DNA of 64,000 bases from Pseudomonas anguilliseptica (GTDB lineage: Bacteria > Pseudomonadota > Gammaproteobacteria > Pseudomonadales > Pseudomonadaceae). The position numbers and the translations under genes were made by a program. Location of the stretch: assembly GCF_021375795.1 (NCBI RefSeq), contig NZ_JAEIOI010000001.1, positions 1,488,001-1,552,000 of the forward strand, written 5' to 3'. Shown piece after piece: positions 20,916 through 30,296 of the stretch (positions within the stretch are counted from its first letter, which is position 1; every line of letters starts with the position of its first letter). Under the pieces are notes generated by a model. It made no database searches, was not told the origin of the DNA, and saw nothing but the letters and a program-made list of their open reading frames with translations.

Positions 20916-21379
20916 TGCGCGTTCTGTTCGTCTGCCTGGGCAATATCTGCCGCTCGCCCACGGCCGAGGGCGTGTTGCGCCACAAACTGCGTGAAGCGGG
21001 GCTGGACGGGCGCGTTGAGGTCGATTCGGCCGGCACCGGTGATTGGCATGTGGGCAAGGCAGCAGATCTGCGTACTCGCCAGGCGGCGCAGCAGCGCGGC
21101 TATGACCTCTCTGCGTTGCGCGGCCGGCAGGTCAAGGCGGCGGACTTTCACGCCTTTGACCTGATCCTGGCCATGGACAACAGCAACCTGCGCGATTTGC
21201 AGCAACTGCGCCCGGCTAATGCGGCAGCCGAGCTGGACCTGTTTCTGCGCCGTTATCAGCTGGCGCTGGATGAAGTGCCGGACCCTTATTACGGCGGCGC
21301 AGCAGGTTTCGAACAGGTGCTGGACCTGATTGAGCAGGCCTGTGATGACCTGGTGCGTGAGCTCAAGGGGCGCCTATGA
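20915..21379 (+). CDS. low-molecular-weight protein tyrosine phosphatase
   Basis: A 154-residue enzyme with the P-loop CLGNICRS at residues 7-14, giving nucleophile Cys7 and Arg13, and the general-acid segment DPYYGG near residue 127. The longer open frame begins inside kdsB; ATG 20915 yields the family N-terminus [10 protein letters not shown]. It lies in a block of envelope genes, so it may control polysaccharide or kinase phosphorylation as Wzb/PtpA relatives do, but no cognate kinase is nearby. ATGA overlap with murB. Confidence 0.92.
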   Translation: MRVLFVCLGNICRSPTAEGVLRHKLREAGLDGRVEVDSAGTGDWHVGKAADLRTRQAAQQRGYDLSALRGRQVKAADFHAFDLILAMDNSNLRDLQQLRPANAAAELDLFLRRYQLALDEVPDPYYGGAAGFEQVLDLIEQACDDLVRELKGRL

Positions 21380-22395
21380 GTCTGCAGGTGCGTACTCAGG
21401 TTTCACTGAAGCCGTACAACAGCTTTGCCGTCGAGGCCCGAGCCAGTCATTTTGCCGAGGCCGAGAGTGATCAGCAGGTGCGCGAGGCCTTGGCTTATGC
21501 CGACGTGCAGCAATTGTCGCTGCTGGTGCTGGGCGGTGGCAGCAACCTGCTGCTCACTGCGGATGTGCAGGCGCTGGTGCTGCGCATGGGCAGTCGTGGT
21601 ATTCGCCTGTTGGGCGATGACGGCGAGCGGGTGTTGGTCGAAGCCGAAGCCGGTGAGCCTTGGCATCCATTTGTTCAATGGACCTTGGCGCAAGGCTTGG
21701 TGGGGCTGGAAAACCTCAGCCTGATTCCCGGCACGGTGGGCGCGGCCCCGGTGCAGAACATCGGTGCCTATGGTGTTGAACTCAAAGACCTGTTTGCGGG
21801 CTTGACCGCTCTGGATCGGCATACGGGTGAGCTGCGTGAGTTCTCTCTGGAGGAATGTGGCTTTGCTTATCGCGACAGCCTGTTCAAGCGTGAGAGCGGT
21901 CGCTGGCTGATTTTGCGGGTGCGCTTTGTCCTCAGTCGTTCGGCGGCGCTGCATCTGGATTACGGTCCAGTTCGTCAGCGTTTGGCAGAGCAGGGCATCG
22001 ATGCTCCAACGGCGCTGGATGTCAGTCAGGCCATTTGCGCCATTCGCAGCGAAAAACTGCCGGATCCGGCCGTGCTGGGTAACGCCGGGAGCTTCTTCAA
22101 GAATCCTGTGGTGCCTGCAGCGCTTGCGCAACGTTTACGTGCTGAACATGCCGACCTGGTGGGCTATCCCCAGGCGGACGGGCAGGTCAAGCTGGCTGCT
22201 GGCTGGCTTATCGAGCGGGCAGGGTGGAAGGGCTTTCGTGAAGGCGATGCGGGGGTACACCGTTTGCAAGCGTTGGTGCTGGTCAATTACGGCGCCGCTA
22301 GCGGTGCGCAGTTGTTGGCACTGGCGCAGCGTATCCAGGCAGATATTGTCCAGCGTTTTGCGGTGGAGTTGGAGATCGAACCAAACGTGCTGTAA
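21376..22395 (+). CDS. murB: UDP-N-acetylenolpyruvoylglucosamine reductase
   Basis: NADPH-dependent flavoenzyme that makes UDP-MurNAc in peptidoglycan synthesis. The 339-residue protein has the FAD-binding segment VLGGGSNLLL (51-60), IPGTVGAAPVQNIGAYG, and GSFFKNP with the proton-donor serine at 239. It is of type I (E. coli-like length). It ends the exbB-murB run and is followed by a strong terminator. Confidence 0.97.
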   Translation: MSLQVRTQVSLKPYNSFAVEARASHFAEAESDQQVREALAYADVQQLSLLVLGGGSNLLLTADVQALVLRMGSRGIRLLGDDGERVLVEAEAGEPWHPFVQWTLAQGLVGLENLSLIPGTVGAAPVQNIGAYGVELKDLFAGLTALDRHTGELREFSLEECGFAYRDSLFKRESGRWLILRVRFVLSRSAALHLDYGPVRQRLAEQGIDAPTALDVSQAICAIRSEKLPDPAVLGNAGSFFKNPVVPAALAQRLRAEHADLVGYPQADGQVKLAAGWLIERAGWKGFREGDAGVHRLQALVLVNYGAASGAQLLALAQRIQADIVQRFAVELEIEPNVL

Positions 22396-22454
22396 GGCGT
22401 TTGGCAGTAGGCCGCACTAGAGTGTTGACCGCGCTGGAATAAACCCCAGAACGC

Positions 22455-22484
22455 AAAAGGGGATGCCGAAGCATCCCCTTTTTT
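22455..22484. terminator. bidirectional terminator between murB and rne
   Basis: Stem GGGGATGC (22459-22466) with GCATCCCC (22471-22478) and a CGAA loop, preceded by A4 and followed by T6. It can serve both the murB transcript and the convergent rne transcript. Confidence 0.9.
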
Positions 22485-22522
22485 GTAGCCGCTATCCCTG
22501 GCGGCTATCCTGCGGATCAGAC

Positions 22523-25500
22523 TTACGGTTTGACCGCTTCTTTGTCCTGCTCGTCAGCTTCTACTGCAGTAAACAGCGAGCTTTGCGGCTCCTGGCTTAC
22601 TTCTGCTTGCACTTCGGCTTCTGCCTTGGACTCGGCTGCCTCGATGCTAGTAGGGGCTTCTACTGCAGTTTCAACTACGGCTTCAGCAACCACTTCAGCA
22701 GCAGGTTTTTCAACTGCCGGTGCGGCTGCTTCAGCCTGTGCGGTAGCAGCAGGTGCTTCGGCGGCTTCGCGGGCCAGGCGCTCGGCTTCACGCTGACGGC
22801 GGCGCACTTCGCGTGGATCGTTAGGTGCGCGACCGGTACTGCTGACTGCGACTGCAGGTGCAGCAGGTGCAGCTTCAGCCACTGTAACTTCGGCAACCGG
22901 CTCGGGAGCGGCAACTACAGCTGGTGCTTCGACAACTTCGGCGACTGGGGTAGGTGTTTCTACAGCGGCAGGTGCTGCTGCAGTTTCGCTGGCTTCGGCG
23001 GTCTGTACAGGTGCTGCGCTGGCCTCGACAACCGGAGTGCTTGCTGCTTTGGCAACAACGGTTTCAACAACGGCTTGAGGTGCTTCAGCTGCAGCGACTT
23101 CACGTGGCTGCTCCTGTTCGACGGCTACCGGTGCGGCTTCGGCTGTTGCCTGGGTCGCTTCGACCGCGTCAGTGACAACAGCGGCGGTGACAGCAGCTGC
23201 AACTACTGCGTTGTCGGTATCGACTGGTGCTTCTGCGCCTTCTTCGCTGCCTTCAATCGGATTGCCATTGGCATCGTTCTGGCGCTCGCGACGATTGCTA
23301 CGGCGACGCTGGCCGCGGGAGCGGCGACGTGGGCGTTCACCGCCTTCACTGCCTTCCTGGGTTTCGTCCTGCTGCGCGTCTTCGCCATTCAGCAGTTCTT
23401 CTTCGCTCGCTGCTGCGGCTTGTTCAGTGCGCGGCTGGCGCTCTTCACGCGGTGGGCGCGGCTGACGTGGTTCGCGCTGCGGGCGTTCGCCACGGGCTTC
23501 GTCGCTAGCGTTGTCGGCGGAGGCGGCGTCCAGCGGCTCGCGCAGTTCACGCGGTTGGCGTTCTTCGCGGGGTTTGCGATCGCGCGGTTGACGCTCTTCA
23601 CGCGGCGGGCGTGATTGACGCACTTCCTGCGGCTCGCGCACTTCTACGGAATCACGTGGGCTGCGCTCTTCGCGCGGTGCACGTTCCTCACGTGGGGCGC
23701 GCTCTTCACGGGCTGCACGTGGCTGGCGTTCTTCACGCGGAGCACGCTCTTCACGCGGGCCGCGATCTTCGCGTGGCTTGCGCTCTTCGTTATTGCGACC
23801 GCCACGGTTGCGGTTCTGTTGGCGACCGTTGCGACGCTCGTCGCCGCGTTGCGGGCGTTCGCTGGTTTTCTTCTCGATAACGGCAGGTTTTTCTTCTTCT
23901 TTGCCGGCGAACAGGCTGACCAGCGACTTGACCAGGCCTTTGAACAGGCTTGGCTCAGCGGCAGCAACAGGCTGCGCGGCTACTGCTTCAACCGGAGTAG
24001 GCGCCGTGCGCTGTGGTGCGGTTTTGATTGCGGCTTCCTGGCGCACCAGGGTACGGGTGGCCGACGCCTGCTTTTCTTCTTCCGCTTCAGTCACGGCCAT
24101 TTCATAGCTGGACTGGCCAGACTGGGCTTCCGGGCTGTCGTCACGAATACGCTGCACTTCGAAGTGCGGTGTTTCCAGGTGATCGTTCGGAATGATCACG
24201 ATGCGGGCGCGGGTACGCAGTTCGGTCTTGGTGATCGAGTTGCGTTTTTCGTTGAGCAGGAAGGCGGCAACCGGAATTGGCACTTGTGCGCGAACTTCGG
24301 CGGTGCGGTCTTTCAGGGCTTCTTCTTCGATCAGGCGCAGAATTGCCAGCGACAGGGACTCGACGTCACGGATGATGCCTTGACCGTTGCAGCGCGGGCA
24401 GACGATGCCGCTGGTTTCACCCAGAGACGGACGCAGGCGCTGACGCGACATTTCCAGCAGGCCGAAGCGCGAGATGCGACCCACTTGTACACGGGCGCGG
24501 TCGGCTTCCAGGCTTTCACGGACTTTTTCTTCCACGGCGCGTTGGTTTTTCGCCGGAGTCATGTCGATGAAGTCGATAACGATCAGGCCGCCGATGTCAC
24601 GCAGACGCAGTTGGCGGGCGATTTCTTCAGCCGCTTCCAGGTTGGTCTGCAGGGCGGTTTCTTCGATATCGCTGCCTTTGGTGGCGCGCGCCGAGTTGAT
24701 GTCGATGGACACCAGGGCTTCGGTCGGATCGATAACGATGGAGCCACCCGACGGCAGTTTCACTTCGCGCTGGAAGGCGGTTTCGATCTGGCTTTCGATC
24801 TGGAAACGGTTGAACAGCGGCACGCTGTCTTCATACAGCTTGATCTTGCTGGCGTACTGCGGCATCACCTGGTTGATAAAGCTCAGGGCTTCTTGTTGCG
24901 CTTCGATGCTGTCGACTAGCACTTCGCCGATGTCCTGGCGCAGGTAGTCGCGGATGGCGCGGATGATTACGTTGCTTTCCTGGTAGATCAGGAATGGCGC
25001 GGCGCGATCTTGCGAAGCTTCTTTGATCGCGGTCCAGAGTTGCAGCAGGTAGTCGAGGTCCCACTGCATTTCTTCGCTGGAGCGGCCCAGGCCGGCGGTG
25101 CGCACGATCAGGCCCATGTCGCTTGGAGCAACCAGGCCGTTCAGGGCTTCACGCAGTTCGTTGCGCTCTTCACCTTCGATACGGCGCGAGATGCCGCCGG
25201 CACGCGGGTTGTTCGGCATCAGCACCAGATAGCGACCGGCGAGGCTGATAAAGGTGGTCAGGGCGGCGCCCTTGTTGCCACGCTCTTCTTTCTCGACCTG
25301 AACGATGACTTCCTGGCCTTCCTTGAGCACGTCTTTGATATTGACGCGGCCTTCTGGTGCCTTGCTGAAGTATTCGCGGGAGATTTCTTTGAGCGGGAGG
25401 AAGCCGTGACGCTCAGAACCGAAGTCGACGAAAGCGGCTTCGAGGCTAGGCTCTACGCGGGTAATTTTACCCTTGTAGATATTGGATTTTTTCTGCTCAC

Positions 25501-25600
25501 GGGCGCCGGACTCGATGTCCAGGTCGTAGAGTTTCTGCCCATCTACCAGGGCAACACGCAACTCTTCGGGCTGAGTTGCGTTAATCAGCATTCTTTTCAT
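22523..25600 (-). CDS. rne: ribonuclease E
   Basis: The 1025-residue endoribonuclease and degradosome scaffold. The catalytic half has the S1 domain (about 36-120), Asp300, Asn302 and Asp343 at the metal site (SIDIN and VIDFIDM) and the zinc-link cysteines 401 and 404. A membrane-targeting amphipathic segment [14 protein letters not shown] lies at 551-564. The C-terminal half is disordered: an Arg-rich REER repeat block (605-725), an RGQRRR patch near 760, a long Ala/Val/Glu/Pro-rich stretch, and GRAPNDPRE at 923-931, a short motif reported to bind PNPase in P. aeruginosa. Start ATG 25600 ([10 protein letters not shown]) is fixed by family similarity. Confidence 0.96.
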   Translation of the reverse strand: MKRMLINATQPEELRVALVDGQKLYDLDIESGAREQKKSNIYKGKITRVEPSLEAAFVDFGSERHGFLPLKEISREYFSKAPEGRVNIKDVLKEGQEVIVQVEKEERGNKGAALTTFISLAGRYLVLMPNNPRAGGISRRIEGEERNELREALNGLVAPSDMGLIVRTAGLGRSSEEMQWDLDYLLQLWTAIKEASQDRAAPFLIYQESNVIIRAIRDYLRQDIGEVLVDSIEAQQEALSFINQVMPQYASKIKLYEDSVPLFNRFQIESQIETAFQREVKLPSGGSIVIDPTEALVSIDINSARATKGSDIEETALQTNLEAAEEIARQLRLRDIGGLIVIDFIDMTPAKNQRAVEEKVRESLEADRARVQVGRISRFGLLEMSRQRLRPSLGETSGIVCPRCNGQGIIRDVESLSLAILRLIEEEALKDRTAEVRAQVPIPVAAFLLNEKRNSITKTELRTRARIVIIPNDHLETPHFEVQRIRDDSPEAQSGQSSYEMAVTEAEEEKQASATRTLVRQEAAIKTAPQRTAPTPVEAVAAQPVAAAEPSLFKGLVKSLVSLFAGKEEEKPAVIEKKTSERPQRGDERRNGRQQNRNRGGRNNEERKPREDRGPREERAPREERQPRAAREERAPREERAPREERSPRDSVEVREPQEVRQSRPPREERQPRDRKPREERQPRELREPLDAASADNASDEARGERPQREPRQPRPPREERQPRTEQAAAASEEELLNGEDAQQDETQEGSEGGERPRRRSRGQRRRSNRRERQNDANGNPIEGSEEGAEAPVDTDNAVVAAAVTAAVVTDAVEATQATAEAAPVAVEQEQPREVAAAEAPQAVVETVVAKAASTPVVEASAAPVQTAEASETAAAPAAVETPTPVAEVVEAPAVVAAPEPVAEVTVAEAAPAAPAVAVSSTGRAPNDPREVRRRQREAERLAREAAEAPAATAQAEAAAPAVEKPAAEVVAEAVVETAVEAPTSIEAAESKAEAEVQAEVSQEPQSSLFTAVEADEQDKEAVKP
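23426..23788 (-). repeat. REER/PRE tandem-like repeat block within rne
   Basis: Degenerate repeats of PREER-type units code for residues about 605-725 of RNase E. The DNA repeats are irregular 9-21 bp units and are translated in frame, so they are coding repeats and not a CRISPR or satellite. They likely bind RNA or partner proteins. Confidence 0.75.
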
Positions 25601-26117
25601 GTAGTACCGTCGGTTTCCGGTGCTGGCGGAAGCGGCGTTCGGCACACACGACTTCAGGGGTCGGTGTCAGGTGCGTCAGGAACGGTCGTAAAGCGTTCCA
25701 GTGTCTAGCGGCGGTCAGCCAATTGTGCTGGGCCGCGACGGACGTCTCCTGCTCGCTGTGATCACAGAAAGCACTAAGTCAGGAGGAGGAATCAGCTGTT
25801 GGTAGCGGACGAGATGAGGCGTCTTGGTAAAGCGAGCTGCTACGCGGACCAACAGTTGTACATCTCCACCCTACACGTATCGCTGAAACTCGGGTGCCGC
25901 TCGCGAAAATCCGCAGCGGGTTAACTATTACCGCAACCGTCCAGAGGGGCAGGTTGCGCATCATGGCTTAAAGGCTTTATTTCCGAGTTATTCACAGCCT
26001 TGGAGGCTTTTCTTTCGTTGAATAACCCGTCGGACGGCCTCACGTCCCAAATGGGTTGCGTTGGTTGGGGATGGCAGTTTTGGCGATCATCCGCAAACCA
26101 GGCCGCTTTTGGCGGCG
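25601..26117 (-). promoter_or_regulatory. long 5' leader of rne (about 515 nt)
   Basis: From the predicted start site near 26117 to the rne ATG there is no credible ORF. The leader contains several inverted repeats: CTGTTGGT/ACCAACAG (25796-25803 with 25848-25855), the perfect palindrome CTGTGATCACAG (25756-25767), and GCAACC/GGTTGC near 25930. RNase E genes of enterobacteria have a structured leader of about 360 nt through which the enzyme cuts its own mRNA, and a separate conserved leader element has been proposed for pseudomonads. A similar autoregulatory role is inferred here; the structure itself has not been computed. Confidence 0.65.
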
Positions 26118-26123
26118 TTCCCG

Positions 26124-26174
26124 ACTATAGCAGCAATGATTAAGTGCTTCAATTCCATAAAAAATTGTTATGAT
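26124..26174. promoter_or_regulatory. overlapping divergent promoters of rne and rluC
   Basis: On the minus strand TTGAAG (26152-26147) and TATAGT (26129-26124) are 17 bp apart and form a good sigma-70 promoter for rne. On the plus strand the same hexamer reads CTTCAA and is followed after 16 bp by TATGAT (26169-26174), a candidate rluC promoter. Both polymerases would contact the same -35 DNA, so they should exclude each other. Confidence 0.55.
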
Positions 26175-26180
26175 TGCGCG

Positions 26181-27134
26181 ATGACAAATCCTTCCCCTCC
26201 AACCTCCGGCGTCCAGCTGCTCGAGGTTGCGCCGGAACTTGCCGGCCAACGCATTGATAACTTCCTTCGCACCCAGCTCAAAGGCGTGCCCAAGACCTTG
26301 ATTTACCGGATTTTGCGTAAAGGCGAAGTGCGGGTGAACAAGGGGCGGATCAAGCCTGAATACAAGCTGCAGGCCGGTGACATTGTTCGCGTGCCGCCTC
26401 TTCGTCTGGCTGAACGTGATGAGCCGGAGCCGCTGGCGCAAGGGCTTTTGCAGCGCCTCGAAGCGGCGATTGTTTATGAAGACAAGGCGCTGATCGTGCT
26501 GAATAAGCCGGCTGGCATCGCGGTTCATGGCGGCAGTGGACTGAATTACGGGGTGATTGAAGCCTTTCGTCAGTTGCGTCCGGATGCCAAAGATCTTGAG
26601 CTGGTGCATCGCCTTGATCGCGATACGTCGGGCCTGTTGATGATTGCCAAGAAGCGCAGCATGTTGCGTCACTTGCATGAAGCCTTGCGTGGCGATGGCG
26701 TGGACAAGCGCTATATGGCGCTGGTGCGTGGGCATTGGGCGACGGCCAAGAAACAGGTCAGTGCGCCATTGCTGAAAAGCAATCTGCGTTCCGGTGAGCG
26801 CATGGTTGAGGTCAATCCTGAAGGCAAGGAGGCTCTGACTGTCTTCCGTGTCCTGCGCCGCTTTGGTGAGTTCGCCACCTTGGTTGAGGCTAAGCCGGTG
26901 ACGGGGCGTACCCATCAGATTCGCGTGCATACGCAGTATGCCGGTCACTCGATCGCTGGTGACAGCAAGTACGGCGATGACGATTTCACCAAGGAGATTC
27001 GCGAGTTGGGCGGTAAGCGCCTGTTCCTGCATGCCTATGAGTTGATCGTGCCGTTACCCGAAGGTGGGCAGCTCAAGCTGGAGGCGCCGGTCGACGAAAT
27101 GTGGGCGCGAACCCTGGAGCGTCTCGGTGCCTGA
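26181..27134 (+). CDS. rluC: 23S rRNA pseudouridine synthase RluC
   Basis: Makes pseudouridines at 23S rRNA positions 955, 2504 and 2580 (E. coli numbering). The 317-residue protein has an N-terminal S4 RNA-binding domain (about 22-75) and the catalytic HRLDRDTSG with Asp146. The ATG at 26181 fits the family; the upstream frame does not. No ribosome-binding sequence is seen before it, and the candidate -10 ends only 7 bp upstream, so the mRNA may be leaderless. The gene is divergent from rne, the same pairing as in E. coli. Confidence 0.93.
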   Translation: MTNPSPPTSGVQLLEVAPELAGQRIDNFLRTQLKGVPKTLIYRILRKGEVRVNKGRIKPEYKLQAGDIVRVPPLRLAERDEPEPLAQGLLQRLEAAIVYEDKALIVLNKPAGIAVHGGSGLNYGVIEAFRQLRPDAKDLELVHRLDRDTSGLLMIAKKRSMLRHLHEALRGDGVDKRYMALVRGHWATAKKQVSAPLLKSNLRSGERMVEVNPEGKEALTVFRVLRRFGEFATLVEAKPVTGRTHQIRVHTQYAGHSIAGDSKYGDDDFTKEIRELGGKRLFLHAYELIVPLPEGGQLKLEAPVDEMWARTLERLGA

Positions 27135-27852
27135 TTCTCAAGTGTGTGGCTGTCAGGGGTCTGGTTACCAGCTGCTGATCTTTGATTGGGATGGCACGCT
27201 GGTTGACTCCATTGGTCGGATTGTCACGGCCATGCACCTGGCTGCGGATTCCAGTGAGTTGCCGCGCTGCACGGATGAACAAGTGCGCGGGATTATCGGT
27301 TTGGGTTTGCCGGAGGCTATTCGCAGCCTGTATCCCTGGCTGGATGATGCGGGCCGTGCTCAGCGCTTGCGGCACAGCTACAGCGAGCATTACCTGGCTT
27401 TGGAGGCTGAGCCTTCTGCCCTGTTTCATGGCGTGGCCGAGGGGTTGGAGGCGTTTCGTGCGCAGGGCTATCGTTTGGCTGTGGCTACGGGTAAGGGGCG
27501 GCATGGTCTGCAGCGTGTACTGGCTGGTCGTGGTTGGCTGGATTATTTCGATTACACCCGCTGTGCAGATGAAACAGCCAGCAAGCCCGACCCTTTGATG
27601 CTGCGCGAGATTCTTGAGCAAAGTGGTGTGGCGGCTAGTCAGGCCTTGATGGTGGGTGACTCATCCTTTGATCTGTTGATGGCGCAGCGCGCCGGCATGG
27701 ATTGTGTAGCGGTAGGCTATGGCGCGCAGCCCTTGCAGGCGCTGCGCGAGTGTCAGCCTACGTTGGCGATAGAGTGTTTTACCGAGTTGCATGCCTGGCT
27801 GAGCCAGCGTGCGTCTGATCAGTCAGTTGAGGTGGTTGCGCATGGCAGATGA
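27127..27852 (+). CDS. HAD family hydrolase (phosphoglycolate phosphatase-like)
   Basis: A roughly 241-residue HAD-IA phosphatase. Motif [10 protein letters not shown], motif II VATGKG, motif III lysine in SKPDP and motif IV VGDSSFD are all present, with a helical cap between I and II. The substrate is unknown. The start is a GTG: the one at 27127 overlaps rluC by 8 bp and has GGAG upstream; a second GTG at 27142 is also possible. The gene overlaps sppA by 11 bp, so rluC, this gene and sppA form one operon. Confidence 0.88.
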   Translation: MPDSQVCGCQGSGYQLLIFDWDGTLVDSIGRIVTAMHLAADSSELPRCTDEQVRGIIGLGLPEAIRSLYPWLDDAGRAQRLRHSYSEHYLALEAEPSALFHGVAEGLEAFRAQGYRLAVATGKGRHGLQRVLAGRGWLDYFDYTRCADETASKPDPLMLREILEQSGVAASQALMVGDSSFDLLMAQRAGMDCVAVGYGAQPLQALRECQPTLAIECFTELHAWLSQRASDQSVEVVAHGR

Positions 27853-28819
27853 ATGGAACGCGTCGGCAGCGGCTGATGGCGAGGGTAAAAGCTGGAAATT
27901 GTTAGAGAAGACCCTGCTTGCCGGCGTGCAGGAGCAGCGCCGGGCGCGGCGCTGGGGAATTTTCTTCAAGCTGCTGACCTTTATTTACATCTTTGGCGCG
28001 TTGGCGCTGTTCTCGCCGTTGATGGCGGTGAAGAAGGGAGCGACCACTGGCAGTCATACCGCGGTGATCGAAGTGCGCGGCATGATTGCTGATCAGGAGT
28101 CTGCCAGTGCCGACAATATTATCAGCAGCCTGCGCGCGGCCTTTGAGGATGCCAATACCAAAGGGGTGGTCCTGCGCATCAATAGTCCGGGTGGTAGCCC
28201 AGTGCAGTCGGGCTATATCTATGACGAGATTCGTCGCCTGCGTGCCGAATATCCGGCGATCAAGCTGTATGCGGTAATCACTGATCTAGGTGCATCGGGG
28301 GCTTATTACATCGCCAGCGCGGCCGATGAGATTTATGCCGATAAGGCCAGCCTGGTGGGCTCGATTGGCGTGACGGCAGCTACTTTCGGCTTTGTCGGGG
28401 TGATGGAGAAGCTGGGTGTGGATCGTCGGGTGTATACCTCGGGTGAGCACAAGGCGTTTCTTGATCCGTTCCAGCCGCAAAAGGCTGAAGAGACCAAGTT
28501 CTGGCAAGGTGTGCTGGAAACCACTCATCGTCAGTTTATTGCCAGCGTCAAACAGGGGCGCGGTGAGCGCTTGAAGGATGCCGAGCATCCCGAGTTGTTT
28601 TCCGGTCTGGTCTGGTCGGGTGAGCAGGCGCTGCAGCTTGGGCTGATTGATGCGCTGGGTAATACCAGCTACGTGGCGCGCGAGGTGATTGGCGAGAAGG
28701 AAATTGTCGACTTTACAGTCAAAGAATCGCCTTTCGATCGTTTCGCCAAAACCCTAGGCGCCAGCATGGCTGAGCGCATTGCTCTGTGGATGGGGTTCCA
28801 GGGGCCGGCGTTGCGCTAA
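27842..28819 (+). CDS. sppA: signal peptide peptidase SppA, short form
   Basis: A 325-residue membrane-anchored serine protease of family S49 that degrades cleaved signal peptides. A single membrane helix (about 41-60) is followed by one protease domain. The Ser/Lys dyad is visible as Ser152 in LGASGAYY and Lys204 in GEHKAF, 52 residues apart as in B. subtilis SppA. The short length distinguishes it from the tandem-domain E. coli enzyme. A terminator follows 17 bp after the stop. Confidence 0.92.
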   Translation: MADEWNASAAADGEGKSWKLLEKTLLAGVQEQRRARRWGIFFKLLTFIYIFGALALFSPLMAVKKGATTGSHTAVIEVRGMIADQESASADNIISSLRAAFEDANTKGVVLRINSPGGSPVQSGYIYDEIRRLRAEYPAIKLYAVITDLGASGAYYIASAADEIYADKASLVGSIGVTAATFGFVGVMEKLGVDRRVYTSGEHKAFLDPFQPQKAEETKFWQGVLETTHRQFIASVKQGRGERLKDAEHPELFSGLVWSGEQALQLGLIDALGNTSYVAREVIGEKEIVDFTVKESPFDRFAKTLGASMAERIALWMGFQGPALR

Positions 28820-28835
28820 GGTTTGGAGCTGTTCA

Positions 28836-28870
28836 AACAAGCCCGGTCATTGATCGGGCTTGTTGCTTTT
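28836..28870 (+). terminator. terminator after sppA
   Basis: A perfect 10-bp stem (AACAAGCCCG with CGGGCTTGTT, 28836-28845 and 28855-28864), a 9-nt loop and a short T run. The opposite strand could also use it for the convergent maf gene, but that strand has few T residues after the stem. Confidence 0.8.
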
Positions 28871-29465
28871 AGGGGAGGTCGATACCGCTGGTCAGTAGCA
28901 TGTCCACCAGGCGAATCAGTGGCAGGCCGATCAGGCTGTTGCTGTCGCTGCCTTCGGTGCTGCGGAACAGGCTGATGCCCAGGCCTTCTGCCTTGAAACT
29001 GCCGGCGCAGTCGAAGGGTTGTTCAGCGGTTAGGTAGCGCATGATTTGCGCTTCGCTAAGCGGGCGGAAATGTACGGTGAATGGCACGCAGTCGGTTTGT
29101 TGTTGGCTGGTGGCGCTATTGAGCAGGGTGAGTCCGGTCAGAAAGGTGACGCTATTGCCGCTGGCGGCCAGTAACTGCTCGCGGGCGCGCTCCAGAGTAT
29201 GCGGTTTGCCGAGTATCTGTGAGTCGAGTACCGCCACTTGGTCCGAGCCGATGATCAGGTGCTGCGGGTGTGTGCTGCTCAGGGCTTGGGCTTTTTCCTG
29301 TGAGAGGCGACGTACCAGGGCTTCGGCGTCTTCATTTGCCTGCCGTGTTTCGTCGATTTGCGGAGCGCTCCAAGTAAAAGGCAGTCGCAGGCGGTTGAGC
29401 AATTCACGGCGATAAGGGGAGCTGGACGCTAGCACCAGAGGTAGCACGGCGTTTTCCTTCTTCAT
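28869..29465 (-). CDS. Maf/YceF nucleotide pyrophosphatase
   Basis: A 198-residue Maf-family protein with LASSSPYRRELL near the start and GSDQVAVL in the middle, the signatures of nucleotide pyrophosphatases. Its divergent placement beside yceD-rpmF, and the sequence around DETRQANEDAEALVRRLSQEKA, point to the YceF subfamily, which hydrolyses 7-methyl-GTP. It would act as a cytoplasmic house-cleaning enzyme. The start ATG 29465 gives MKKENAVLPL; no strong ribosome-binding site is seen. Confidence 0.88.
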   Translation of the reverse strand: MKKENAVLPLVLASSSPYRRELLNRLRLPFTWSAPQIDETRQANEDAEALVRRLSQEKAQALSSTHPQHLIIGSDQVAVLDSQILGKPHTLERAREQLLAASGNSVTFLTGLTLLNSATSQQQTDCVPFTVHFRPLSEAQIMRYLTAEQPFDCAGSFKAEGLGISLFRSTEGSDSNSLIGLPLIRLVDMLLTSGIDLP

Positions 29466-29531
29466 ATATAGGTTTGCGGGCAGTGGGCGATTCTAGCCGT
29501 CGCTCCAGATGCTGGACAGGCCGAATTTCCT

Positions 29532-29560
29532 TTGACAGCGGCGGGTTGCATCCCTAAAAT
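29532..29560 (+). promoter_or_regulatory. sigma-70 promoter of yceD-rpmF-plsX
   Basis: TTGACA (29532-29537) and TAAAAT (29555-29560) are 17 bp apart. The predicted start site at 29566-29568 is only 2-4 nt before the yceD ATG at 29570, so the transcript would be nearly leaderless. Confidence 0.82.
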
Positions 29561-29569
29561 GCGCCGCCT

Positions 29570-30097
29570 ATGTCAAATGGCCCGATTCCACCTCACGTTG
29601 ATCCGCGCAAATTAGCTGATCGCAGTGCCACCCTTGAAGGTGACCTGCAGCTTGCCGATTTGCAGCGTCTCTGCGGCCCGCTTGCCGATAACCAAGGCAT
29701 GGTGCGTACGAAGTTTTCCTTCGAGCGCGACGAGCGTAACGCTGTGGTTTTTCACAGCGAGCTTGAGGTTGAAGTCAAGATGGTTTGCCAGCGTTGTCTG
29801 GAGCTGGTCACTTTGCCGATCTACAGCGCATGCGATTACGCTGTGGTGAAAGAGGGTGCGAATACCCAGTCCGTGCCGCAAGGCTATGACGTGATTGAGT
29901 TGGGTGAAGACCCATTGGATCTGCTGGCGCTGGTTGAGGAAGAGCTTTTGCTTGCCTTGCCCATTGTCCCGGCTCATGACCCTAAAGATTGCCAGCAGCC
30001 GGCCGGCCTCGAAGAGCCCGAGTCGAGCGAGGACGAGGTAACGCGGTCCAACCCGTTCAGTGTATTGGCGCAGTTAAAGCGTGACCCAAACGTTTAG
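29570..30097 (+). CDS. yceD: 23S rRNA accumulation protein YceD (DUF177)
   Basis: A 175-residue protein of the DUF177 family, linked to 23S rRNA accumulation or processing. CQRC at residues 73-76 is the conserved cysteine pair, followed by an acidic middle region (GEDPLDLLALVEEELLLALP) typical of the family. It is translated from an ATG within a few bases of the predicted transcript start. rpmF follows after 13 bp, as in most Gammaproteobacteria. Confidence 0.92.
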   Translation: MSNGPIPPHVDPRKLADRSATLEGDLQLADLQRLCGPLADNQGMVRTKFSFERDERNAVVFHSELEVEVKMVCQRCLELVTLPIYSACDYAVVKEGANTQSVPQGYDVIELGEDPLDLLALVEEELLLALPIVPAHDPKDCQQPAGLEEPESSEDEVTRSNPFSVLAQLKRDPNV

Positions 30098-30110
30098 GAG
30101 TTAATTAGTT

Positions 30111-30293
30111 ATGGCTGTTCAGCAGAACAAAAAATCCCGTTCCGCCCGTGACATGCGCCGTTCGCACGACGCTCTCGAGGCCAGCACTCTGTCGGTCGAG
30201 AAAAGCACTGGTGAAGTTCACCTGCGTCACCACGTATCGCCAGAAGGCGTTTACCGTGGTCGTAAAGTGATCGACAAGGGCGCTGACGAGTAA
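30111..30293 (+). CDS. rpmF: 50S ribosomal protein L32
   Basis: A 60-residue basic protein starting [19 protein letters not shown], the conserved N-terminus of L32. TAGGAG is nine bases upstream of the ATG. It lacks the paired zinc cysteines of some L32 versions (the C-minus type). plsX begins 3 bp after its stop. Confidence 0.97.
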   Translation: MAVQQNKKSRSARDMRRSHDALEASTLSVEKSTGEVHLRHHVSPEGVYRGRKVIDKGADE

Positions 30294-30296
30294 ATC

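Noticed and set aside
23426..23788. Repeat block considered as a CRISPR array
   Set aside because: Units are irregular in length, translated in frame, and have no unique spacers.
22463..24919. Long plus-strand ORFs (383 and 434 codons) opposite rne
   Set aside because: They are Cys/Phe-rich or low-complexity translations of the antisense of the RNase E C-terminal repeats, with no family motif or ribosome-binding site.
25756..25767. TGTGATCACA considered as a Vfr/CRP site
   Set aside because: CRP/Vfr sites need six bases between TGTGA and TCACA; here the half-sites touch. It is better read as an RNA hairpin in the rne leader.
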